Made by a program: the position numbers and the translations under genes. Shown one piece after another: positions 1 through 5,632 of a stretch of DNA of 5,666 nucleotides. Under the pieces are notes generated by a model. The model saw only the letters and a list, made by a program, of their open reading frames with translations. It made no database searches and was not told the origin of the DNA. The DNA is taken from the NCBI GenBank assembly GCA_015065045.1, contig SVRB01000086.1, positions 1-5,666 on the forward strand, in the 5' to 3' direction. Numbering within the stretch: position 1 is the first letter of the stretch; each line of letters starts with the position of its first letter. The DNA is from Oscillospiraceae bacterium. GTDB lineage: Bacteria > Bacillota > Clostridia > Oscillospirales > CAG-272.

Positions 1-14
1 TGAACTACCAGGCC
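1..14 (-). tRNA. Partial tRNA gene, 5' end only (probably tRNA-Asp)
   Basis: Read on the minus strand, the window edge shows GGCCTGGTAGTTCA directly after the CCA end of tRNA-Val plus two bases. This has the form of a tRNA start: a 7-base acceptor strand (GGCCTGG), then T and A at positions 8 and 9, then a D-stem beginning GTTC and an A. The anticodon lies outside the window, so the amino acid cannot be read. Asp is a guess from the GGCC..G acceptor and from the frequent Val-Asp order in tRNA clusters of Firmicutes. The two-base gap means it is almost certainly processed from the same precursor as tRNA-Val. Confidence 0.6.
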
Positions 15-16
15 AT

Positions 17-92
17 TGGTGGGAACAATAGGGCTCGAACCTATGACCCTCTGCTTGTAAGGCAGATGCTCTCCCAGCTGAGCTATGCTCCC
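17..92 (-). tRNA. tRNA-Val, anticodon UAC
   Basis: A complete 76-base cloverleaf can be folded on the minus strand. The acceptor GGGAGCA pairs with TGTTCCC (one G-T pair), followed by discriminator A and an encoded CCA. The D-arm is GCTC/GAGC. The anticodon stem TCTGC/GCAGA encloses the loop CTTACAA, giving anticodon TAC (UAC), which reads valine GUN codons. The T-arm is ATAGG/CCTAT around TTCGAGC. The gene is first in a leftward cluster, since a second tRNA begins two bases downstream. Its promoter is at 111-139. No odd base was seen in the invariant positions checked. Confidence 0.97.
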
Positions 93-110
93 ATCTATGC
101 GGCGAGGATT

Positions 111-139
111 ATTATAGCACAGCACCTCAAATTTGTCAA
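111..139 (-). promoter_or_regulatory. Sigma-70/SigA promoter of the leftward tRNA cluster
   Basis: On the minus strand there is a perfect -35 TTGACA (139-134), exactly 17 bases, and a perfect -10 TATAAT (116-111) preceded by TGC, which makes it an extended -10. Transcription would start near 104, leaving a leader of about 12 bases before the mature tRNA-Val end at 92. Both hexamers match consensus with ideal spacing, as expected for a strongly expressed stable-RNA unit. The start site itself is inferred. Confidence 0.88.
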
Positions 140-143
140 CACC

Positions 144-184
144 TTTTTTTATTTTTTTTAAACTTTTTTTCTTTTTGCTTTTTT
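144..184 (-). promoter_or_regulatory. A-tract UP-like element upstream of the tRNA promoter
   Basis: The plus strand carries five T runs (144-150, 152-159, 164-170, 172-176, 179-184), which are A-tracts when read in the tRNA direction. They begin five bases upstream of the -35 hexamer, and 144-164 corresponds to about -40 to -60 from the predicted start near 104. That is where the RNA polymerase alpha C-terminal domain contacts UP elements at rRNA and tRNA promoters. The position and base composition are seen; the UP-element function is inferred. Confidence 0.55.
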
Positions 185-259
185 AGCCAAAAAACGCCTT
201 ATTTTTCCCGAATTTTACTGCAACTTGCTCTATGCTGATAAGAATTTTCAAAAAACACC

Positions 260-288
260 TTGTAATATTTTTAAATATTATATATAAT
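260..288 (+). promoter_or_regulatory. Probable SigA promoter of the coaE-prfA-sua5-topoisomerase block
   Basis: TTGTAA (260-265, 4 of 6 matches to consensus) and a perfect TATAAT (283-288) are separated by 17 bases. The predicted start near 295 gives a 5' leader of about 35 bases to the coaE ATG at 330. The surrounding sequence is almost pure A/T, so chance matches are easier here than at the tRNA promoter. The -10 lies inside a 16-base perfect palindrome (275-290). No riboswitch or T-box leader fits in so short a 5' region. Confidence 0.6.
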
Positions 289-329
289 ATAAAAATAATT
301 GTTATAAATCTTAAGCACGGAGGATCCTT

Positions 330-926
330 ATGTTGGTCATAGGATTAACGGGCGGAACGGGTTCCGGAAAAGGCACCGTCTGCCAAAAATTCTTAAAATA
401 CAATATAAACTCTATCGACACCGACCAAACCTCTCGTCAGGTCTGCGCCGCAGGAACGCCGTGCCTTAACGAGCTTGTCGACACCTTTGGTTCTTGTATT
501 TTAAATCCCGACCAAACACTCAACCGCCAAGAGCTTGCAAAAATCGCCTTCTCCGACAAAGATAAGCATTTAAAATTAAACAGCATTACGCATAAATATA
601 TCTTAGCCGAGGTTCGCAAACAAATAGAGGCTGAAACAAAAAAAGGCGCTAACGCTATTATCGTCGACGCCCCCTTGCTCTTCGAAAGCGGCTTTGACAA
701 AGAATGTGACTTTATAATAGCTGTTACAGCTTCAGCTGAAACCCGTATTCAAAGGATAATTAAACGAGATAACATATCGTTTGAAACGGCAAAGCTGCGT
801 TTAAGCAAACAAGGAAACGACGAGTTTTATACGTCTAAAGCAGACTATATAATAACCAACGACGGCAACCCTGAGAACCTTGATATACAGATAGACAAAA
901 TTTACTCTATGATTACGACAAAATAG
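330..926 (+). CDS. coaE: Dephospho-CoA kinase (CoaE)
   Basis: CoaE phosphorylates the 3'-hydroxyl of dephospho-CoA with ATP, the last step of coenzyme A synthesis, in the cytoplasm. The 198-residue product fits the family length of about 200. An N-terminal P-loop (GGTGSGKGT, residues 8-16) is followed by the TD pair at 31-32, where the family has its substrate-binding Asp. Next come the family motif DAPLLFESG (113-121), an arginine-rich lid region (about 139-147) and the closing signature KADYIITNDG (170-179). The start is set by GGAGG at 319-323, six bases before the ATG. Oddly, the usual Ser/Thr after the P-loop lysine is Gly15, followed by Thr16, as in adenylate kinases. It is the first gene of the rightward block, 23 bases before prfA. 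Function is confidently assigned from motifs; activity with the variant P-loop is presumed. Confidence 0.95.
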   Translation: MLVIGLTGGTGSGKGTVCQKFLKYNINSIDTDQTSRQVCAAGTPCLNELVDTFGSCILNPDQTLNRQELAKIAFSDKDKHLKLNSITHKYILAEVRKQIEAETKKGANAIIVDAPLLFESGFDKECDFIIAVTASAETRIQRIIKRDNISFETAKLRLSKQGNDEFYTSKADYIITNDGNPENLDIQIDKIYSMITTK

Positions 927-949
927 TACACACAAATCGGAGTTACAAT

Positions 950-2014
950 ATGATACAGAAACTTGAACAGATAGAAATTAAATTTGAAAATATCCTTTCC
1001 AAGCTCGAACAGCCCGAAACTGTTACAAACCAAGAAGAATACACAAAACTGATGAAAGAGCATAAAACCCTTATGCCCATAGTCGAAAAATTCCGCGAAT
1101 ACAAAAAAGCAGAGACTGCCGTTTTGGAAAGCGAAGAGATGATGAAAGAACAGCTCGACCCTGAATTCAAAGCTCTTTGCGAGGAAGAATACAAGCAGGG
1201 CAAGATCGATATGCAGAGAATAAACGAAGAATTGAAAATTCTTCTCCTTCCCAAAGACCCCGATGACGACAAAAACGTAATCGTTGAAATAAGAGCGGGC
1301 GCAGGCGGAGAAGAAGCTGCCCTCTTTGCAGGCGTATTATATAGAATGTATTCAATGTACGCTGAAAGCGCGGGATTCAAAACCGATACCATCAGCTCAA
1401 ATGAAACGGGGCTTGGAGGCTTCCGCGAAATTTCGTTTATGGTTGAGGGCGACGGTGCATACAGCAAGTTAAAATTTGAAAGCGGAGTTCACCGAGTACA
1501 AAGAGTTCCCGAAACGGAAACGTCAGGCAGAATACACACTTCAACTGTAACGGTTGCCGTTCTCCCCGAGGTTGAAGACGTTGCAATAGAAATCAACCCC
1601 GCAGACGTAAAAATAGAATCCTGTAAATCAAGCGGTGCTGGTGGTCAGCACGTAAACAAAACCGAATCCGCCGTTAGACTTACACACCTTCCGACAGGAA
1701 TCGTTATTGAATGCCAGGAAGAACGCTCCCAGTTCAAAAACAGAGATAAGGCTATGAAGCTCCTCCGCACTAAGCTTTACGATATGAAGCAGAGCGAGCA
1801 GAATGAAAAAATTGCATCCGCAAGAAAAAGTATGGTAGGTACGGGCGACAGAAGCGAAAAGATCCGTACTTACAACTACCCTCAGGGCAGAATCACCGAC
1901 CACAGAATCGGTCTGTCCATCTTCTCTATGGAAAACTTTTTGAACGGTAACATCGGGGATATGATTGACGCTTTGATCACAGCCGATACCGCCGAAAGAC
2001 TTAAGAACTCCTAA
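950..2014 (+). CDS. prfA: Peptide chain release factor 1 (RF1)
   Basis: RF1 reads UAA and UAG in the ribosomal A site and triggers hydrolysis of peptidyl-tRNA. The product has 354 residues, close to the usual 355-360. An N-terminal charged helical domain (about 1-105) is followed by GAGGEEA (117-123), the decoding tripeptide PET (187-189, the PxT form of RF1 rather than the SPF of RF2) and the catalytic GGQ (231-233) in GAGGQHVNKTESAVR. Then comes the conserved C-terminal region with RTYNYPQGRITDHR (306-319). Gln233 is the residue normally N5-methylated by PrmC. The start is supported by CGGAG at 938-942, seven bases before the ATG. The gene sits 23 bases after coaE and 26 before sua5, so co-transcription is likely. 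In many Firmicutes prmC lies directly after prfA; here it does not. Confidence 0.98.
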   Translation: MIQKLEQIEIKFENILSKLEQPETVTNQEEYTKLMKEHKTLMPIVEKFREYKKAETAVLESEEMMKEQLDPEFKALCEEEYKQGKIDMQRINEELKILLLPKDPDDDKNVIVEIRAGAGGEEAALFAGVLYRMYSMYAESAGFKTDTISSNETGLGGFREISFMVEGDGAYSKLKFESGVHRVQRVPETETSGRIHTSTVTVAVLPEVEDVAIEINPADVKIESCKSSGAGGQHVNKTESAVRLTHLPTGIVIECQEERSQFKNRDKAMKLLRTKLYDMKQSEQNEKIASARKSMVGTGDRSEKIRTYNYPQGRITDHRIGLSIFSMENFLNGNIGDMIDALITADTAERLKNS

Positions 2015-2040
2015 AGTATATACAGTAAGGATAAAGCAAA

Positions 2041-3129
2041 ATGCAGACACTTTTGATAAATGATGTCAACAAAGAGAATATACAAAAAGCCGCTGATATT
2101 ATAAAGCTTGGCGGTCTTGTGGTTATGCCCACGGAAACTGTATACGGTCTCGGAGCCAATGCCCTTGACAAAACTGCAGTAACCAACGTATACAAAGCCA
2201 AAGGACGTCCGATGGACAATCCGTTGATAGTCCACCTTGCAAACGCAGAAGATGCAGAAAAGTACGCTTATACAAACGAGCTTTTCTATAAGCTTGCAGA
2301 AAAGTTTATGCCGGGGCCATTGACGATTATTTTGCCCAAAAAAGATACTATCCCTTATGAAGTAACCTGCGGTCTTGATTCGGTTGCCATACGAGTTCCG
2401 TCAAACAAAATAGCGCACGATTTGATAGAAACCTCCGGCTGTCCTATTGCCGCACCATCGGCAAACCTTTCGGGAAAGCCGAGTCCCACAAGCTTTGCTC
2501 ACGTTGTTGAAGATATGAACGGCAGAGTTGATGCGATAATCGACGGCGGCGAATGTGACATCGGACTTGAATCTACAGTTATTATAATAAAAGGCGAAAG
2601 CGCAGAAATACTCCGCCCCGGAAAAATAACGTACGAAGAATTATGCGAGATCATCCCCGATATAAAAATCAATCAAGCGGTAAAAAATGAATGTAAAGAT
2701 ATAAAACCTGCAAGTCCCGGTATGAAATACCGACACTACGCTCCATCAGCTCCGGTTTTGCTTGTTGAGGGAGAGGATGAAGACGTTATAAGCTTTTTCA
2801 GAAATAAGCAAGAAACCGAAAACTGCGGTATTCTTTGTTTTACGGAGGACTTAGAAAAGCTTTCTCTGAAAAACATTCTGACGTTCGGAAAAAGCGACGA
2901 CGAAGAAGCTCAAGCGCACGAGCTTTTCGATAAGCTCCGCCGATTTGATTCGATGAACGTTGAAAAAATATACGCAAGAATCCCCTCGGATAAGGGTGTC
3001 GGACTTGCAGTATATAACAGACTTATACGTGCGGCAGGCTTTGGAATAATCAAAGCAAATAACATACAGGAGTACAAAAATGGCAAGAAAGAAAAAGAGC
3101 ACAGAGATAATCGAAGAACAGCTCCCTGA
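2041..3129 (+). CDS. L-threonylcarbamoyladenylate synthase, Sua5/YwlC type (two-domain)
   Basis: The enzyme makes threonylcarbamoyl-AMP from threonine, bicarbonate and ATP. The TsaD-TsaB-TsaE machinery then transfers the group to A37 of tRNAs reading ANN codons (t6A). The YrdC domain (about 10-205) shows PTETVYGLG (30-38), the nucleotide/substrate-binding K-x-R of KAKGRP (Lys54, Arg56), SANLSG (Ser140, Asn142) and ESTVI (177-181). The interdomain linker SPGMKYRHYAP (225-235) and a C-terminal Sua5 domain (about 237-335, ending YNRLIRAAG) separate it from short YrdC/TsaC proteins. The product has 362 residues against roughly 340-350 for relatives. The extra basic tail (about 338-362) is encoded across the next gene's ribosome site and first 50 bases. 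The start has only a modest AAGG (2027-2030), ten bases upstream of the ATG. Symbols in use are sua5, ywlC and tsaC. Confidence 0.96.
   Translation: MQTLLINDVNKENIQKAADIIKLGGLVVMPTETVYGLGANALDKTAVTNVYKAKGRPMDNPLIVHLANAEDAEKYAYTNELFYKLAEKFMPGPLTIILPKKDTIPYEVTCGLDSVAIRVPSNKIAHDLIETSGCPIAAPSANLSGKPSPTSFAHVVEDMNGRVDAIIDGGECDIGLESTVIIIKGESAEILRPGKITYEELCEIIPDIKINQAVKNECKDIKPASPGMKYRHYAPSAPVLLVEGEDEDVISFFRNKQETENCGILCFTEDLEKLSLKNILTFGKSDDEEAQAHELFDKLRRFDSMNVEKIYARIPSDKGVGLAVYNRLIRAAGFGIIKANNIQEYKNGKKEKEHRDNRRTAP
3068..3080 (+). promoter_or_regulatory. Ribosome binding site of the topoisomerase gene, inside the end of sua5
   Basis: AGGAG (3068-3072) lies seven bases before the ATG at 3080. This strong site fixes the topoisomerase start although it lies 50 bases before the sua5 stop (3127-3129) and in a different frame. 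Ribosomes finishing sua5 must cross this site and the start codon, so the two genes' translation is probably linked. The site is seen; the coupling is inferred. Confidence 0.75.
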
Positions 3130-5281
3130 AGCTATACCTGTAATTCAGCCTATAACAGAAACTATCGAAAAAAACTATATGCCCTACGCGATGAGCGTTA
3201 TTATTTCCCGTGCTATCCCCGAGATAGACGGTTTTAAGCCCTCTCACCGTAAGCTTCTTTATACTATGTACAAAATGGGACTTATGACGGGCAACAGAAC
3301 AAAAAGCGCTAACATCGTTGGTCAAACTATGAAGCTTAACCCCCACGGCGACGCATCTATATACGAAACGATGGTCAGACTTACCAAGGGTAATGAAGCC
3401 CTCCTTCATCCTTTTGTTGACTCAAAAGGAAGCTTTGGTAAACACTACAGTCGCGATATGGCATACGCTGCGGCACGTTATACGGAAGCAAAGCTCGCTC
3501 CGATATGCTCGGAAATATTCAGAGGCATTGATAAAAACGCCGTTGAATTTATCCCCAACTACGATAACTCAATGACAGAGCCGACGTTGTTGCCGACAGC
3601 GTTCCCGAACGTGCTCGTATCTCCTAATATGGGTGTTGCCGTTGGTATGGCAAGTTCAATTTGCTCGTTTAACTTAAACGAAATATGCGACGGTACGATA
3701 CAGCTCCTCAAAAACCCGAAAACAGATATTGAAAAAATACTCGATATAATAAAAGCTCCCGACTTCCCTTGCGGCGCGTCGATCATTTACAACAGAGATC
3801 AGATGCGCGAAATATACGAAACGGGTGCCGGAAGCATTAAGCTCCGCGCAAGATACACTTACGATAAAGAAGCTAACTGTATCGACGTAATAGAAATACC
3901 CTACTCTACCTCTATTGAAGCTATCATGAAGCGTATGACTGACCTTGTAAAAGAAGGTAAATTAAAAGAGGTAACAGACTTCCGTGACGAAATCGACCTT
4001 AACGGATTTAAGCTTACTATCGACCTTCGCAGAGGCACTGACCCCGACAAGCTTATGGTCAAGCTTTATAAGCTGACACCCCTTGAAGATAACTTTAGCT
4101 GTAACTTTAACGTACTCGTCGATATGGTTCCGAAGCAGATGGGCGTTACAGAGCTTCTCACTGAATGGATCAAATTCAGAATGGGTTGCGTTAAACGTGA
4201 GCTTCAGTACGAATATGACAGAAAGAGCGAAAAGCTTCACCTTTTGCTCGGTCTTGGAAAGATCATACTTGATATAGACAAGGCTATTCAGATAATCAGA
4301 GATACAAAGAGTGAAAAAGACGTTATCCCCAACCTTATGGCAGGCTTTGATATTGATGAGATTCAGGCTAACTATATTGCAGATATCAAGCTCCGTAACC
4401 TTAACTTAGAGTATATTATAAACAGAGTTAAGGAAATCGAATCCTTACAGAAAGAAATAGCAGAGCTTAAGGATACTATTGAAAACGATTCTAAGATCAA
4501 AGCAGTTATCGCAAAACAGCTCAAGGAAATAAAAGAAAAATTCGGTCAGCCGAGAAAGACTCAGCTCGTTTACGATTATGACGTTTCTGAATACAACGAG
4601 GATGAATACGTTGAAAATTATAACGTTAAGCTGATTCTTACAAGAGACGGATTCTTTAAAAAGATAACCCTTGTTTCTCTCAGAGGTAACGATGAGCAGA
4701 AGTTCAAAGAGGGCGACGAGATCAGAGTTGAAGAAAGCGCGACGAATATGGATGAGATCGTGTTCTTCTCCGATAAATGCCAGATGTATAAGGCAAAGCT
4801 CAGAGATTTTGAATGCCACAAGGCTTCTTCACTCGGCGATTACGTTCCTGCAAAGCTCGGCTTTGACGAGGACGAAAAGGTCGTTTATATGAAGGTGCTT
4901 AACGAATATAAAGAAAGCGACAGGTTTGTATTTATATTCGAAAACGGTAAGGCGGTAAAGGTTCCGGTTACAGCTTATGAAACAAAGTCAAACCGCAAAA
5001 AGCTTACGGGCGCTTATTCTTCAGCTTCGCCTATCGTTGCAGTATTCCATGAGGAACAGCCGTTTGACGTGTTGATCATTTCGGATAATAACAGAGCTAT
5101 TATGATAAATACAAAGCTTATTACAGAAAAGACGACCCGCTCATCACAAGGCGCTTCCGTGTTTAAACTTACTGCAAAACAGAAGGTGGCAAAAGCAGTA
5201 CGTGATTTTGATGAAAAATATCCAAACGGTAAGAACTGCAGAAAAATAAAGGTTCCCGCAACAGGCTCGGCTCTTGACTGA
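3080..5281 (+). CDS. Type IIA topoisomerase subunit A, ParC-like (GyrA/ParC family)
   Basis: This is the DNA-cleaving subunit of a type IIA topoisomerase; it works with an ATPase B subunit (ParE/GyrB) to pass one duplex through another. The breakage-reunion domain spans about 30-495. It shows YMPYAMSVIISRAIPE (33-48), PSHRKLLYTM (54-63), NPHGD (87-91), the catalytic Arg133-Tyr134 in AAARYTEAKLAP, and PNVLVSPNMGVAVGMA (176-191). A charged helical stretch (about 445-490) matches the coiled coil leading to the C-gate. From about 512 a short repeat-bladed C-terminal domain follows (blade starts near VKLILTRDG, IVFFSDKC, RFVFIFENG, DVLIISDN), apparently about four blades. No QRRGGKG GyrA box is visible and the length is 733 against about 800-875 for GyrA, so I favour a topoisomerase IV-like role. 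RDGLKP of standard GyrA is shortened to DGFKP, and the equivalents of E. coli Ser83 and Asp87 are Ala92 and Glu96. No B subunit gene is in the window. Confidence 0.93.
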   Translation: MARKKKSTEIIEEQLPEAIPVIQPITETIEKNYMPYAMSVIISRAIPEIDGFKPSHRKLLYTMYKMGLMTGNRTKSANIVGQTMKLNPHGDASIYETMVRLTKGNEALLHPFVDSKGSFGKHYSRDMAYAAARYTEAKLAPICSEIFRGIDKNAVEFIPNYDNSMTEPTLLPTAFPNVLVSPNMGVAVGMASSICSFNLNEICDGTIQLLKNPKTDIEKILDIIKAPDFPCGASIIYNRDQMREIYETGAGSIKLRARYTYDKEANCIDVIEIPYSTSIEAIMKRMTDLVKEGKLKEVTDFRDEIDLNGFKLTIDLRRGTDPDKLMVKLYKLTPLEDNFSCNFNVLVDMVPKQMGVTELLTEWIKFRMGCVKRELQYEYDRKSEKLHLLLGLGKIILDIDKAIQIIRDTKSEKDVIPNLMAGFDIDEIQANYIADIKLRNLNLEYIINRVKEIESLQKEIAELKDTIENDSKIKAVIAKQLKEIKEKFGQPRKTQLVYDYDVSEYNEDEYVENYNVKLILTRDGFFKKITLVSLRGNDEQKFKEGDEIRVEESATNMDEIVFFSDKCQMYKAKLRDFECHKASSLGDYVPAKLGFDEDEKVVYMKVLNEYKESDRFVFIFENGKAVKVPVTAYETKSNRKKLTGAYSSASPIVAVFHEEQPFDVLIISDNNRAIMINTKLITEKTTRSSQGASVFKLTAKQKVAKAVRDFDEKYPNGKNCRKIKVPATGSALD

Positions 5282-5292
5282 AAAATTGGGTA

Positions 5293-5321
5293 TTGAATAT
5301 TTAGAGAACTTATGATATAAT
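5293..5321 (+). promoter_or_regulatory. Probable extended -10 promoter of the small membrane protein gene
   Basis: TTGAAT (5293-5298, 4 of 6 matches) is followed after 17 bases by a perfect TATAAT (5316-5321), with TGA just before it to form an extended -10 (TGATATAAT). The start would be near 5328, giving a leader of about 49 bases to the ATG at 5377. No hairpin terminator lies between the topoisomerase stop (5279-5281) and this promoter, so the small gene could be read from both the long transcript and its own start. Confidence 0.68.
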
Positions 5322-5376
5322 TTAGTTGTATTTAATGATTTAACAAAAAACACATTTAATGATAGAGGTGAAAAAA

Positions 5377-5508
5377 ATGGCAGACTCTAAGAAGAAAAGA
5401 ACAAAGGCAGATAGAGATAAGTTGGCTATTAGAATCGTATGCGCTGTAATGGGCGGTCTTATGATCCTCGGTACTGCTGCTACTGCAATCCAGTTGCTCT
5501 TTGCTTAA
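5377..5508 (+). CDS. Small single-span membrane protein, 43 residues, unknown function
   Basis: The product begins MADSKKKRTKADRDKLAIR, strongly basic, followed by an uninterrupted hydrophobic stretch (about residues 18-43) ending LLFA. It would form one membrane helix with the charged N-terminus probably in the cytoplasm by the positive-inside rule. The gene is real by its context: AGAGGTG (5364-5370) is a strong ribosome site six bases before the ATG, an extended -10 promoter lies at 5293-5321, and an intrinsic terminator begins 15 bases after the stop. The Arg-Ile-Val-plus-hydrophobic layout loosely recalls tiny Firmicutes membrane peptides such as Prli42 or DUF4044 proteins, but I cannot assign it to either. 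There is no cleavable signal peptide evident and no catalytic motif. Confidence 0.82.
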   Translation: MADSKKKRTKADRDKLAIRIVCAVMGGLMILGTAATAIQLLFA

Positions 5509-5522
5509 TATTTAGACATAAG

Positions 5523-5557
5523 AAACACTCCCTTACGTAAGGGAGTGTTTTTTGTTT
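5523..5557 (+). terminator. Strong Rho-independent terminator
   Basis: AAACACTCCCTTAC (5523-5536) is followed immediately by its exact reverse complement (5537-5550), a perfect 28-base palindrome. As RNA it would form a stem of about 12 pairs around a four-base ACGU loop. A T run follows (5548-5553, then G and TTT to 5557). It begins 15 bases after the small gene's stop and is the only terminator visible for the whole rightward block. In the reverse direction only TTTCTT follows the stem, so it would work poorly both ways. Confidence 0.95.
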
Positions 5558-5569
5558 ATACACCAATGC

Positions 5570-5595
5570 GGGCGGACAAACGAATCCGCCCCTAC
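5570..5595. repeat. Palindromic intergenic repeat unit 1
   Basis: GGGCGGA (5570-5576) and TCCGCCC (5585-5591) form a seven-pair stem around an eight-base loop, followed by CTAC. The unit is far richer in G and C than the surrounding intergenic sequence. Its CCGCCCCTAC ending recurs almost exactly in the second unit 60 bases on, in the same orientation. It lacks a T run, so it is not a terminator. It resembles REP-type elements dispersed between genes; copy number elsewhere in the genome cannot be seen. Confidence 0.6.
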
Positions 5596-5632
5596 AGGAT
5601 TAGGATTTATTATTCGCAATTTTTTATAAAAT

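Noticed and set aside
144..184. T-rich stretch as a terminator for a rightward transcript
   Set aside because: No stem precedes the T runs and no rightward gene ends there; position relative to the tRNA promoter explains it better.
303..308. TATAAA as an alternative -10 for coaE
   Set aside because: No -35-like hexamer at proper spacing, and the TATAAT at 283-288 is a better match with a usable -35.
93..329. Riboswitch or T-box leader upstream of coaE
   Set aside because: The predicted leader is only about 35 bases and the rest is A/T-rich spacer without stable stems or a T-box-like motif.
943..1467. Long open frame on the minus strand opposite prfA
   Set aside because: It lies fully antisense to a clear RF1 gene, is rich in Ser/Phe/Ile as expected from reversed Glu/Lys codons, and has no ribosome site or recognisable motif.
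3040..3129. Frameshift in sua5 near its 3' end
   Set aside because: The Sua5 domain is complete to its usual end (YNRLIRAAG) and the topoisomerase has its own strong ribosome site and normal N-terminus, so no frame correction is needed.
3050..3409. Minus-strand open frame opposite the topoisomerase start
   Set aside because: It is antisense to the conserved breakage-reunion domain and the sua5 end, with no family resemblance and no promoter seen.
4445..4819. Minus-strand hydrophobic open frame
   Set aside because: The hydrophobicity comes from reading charged coiled-coil codons of the topoisomerase backwards; no start signals.
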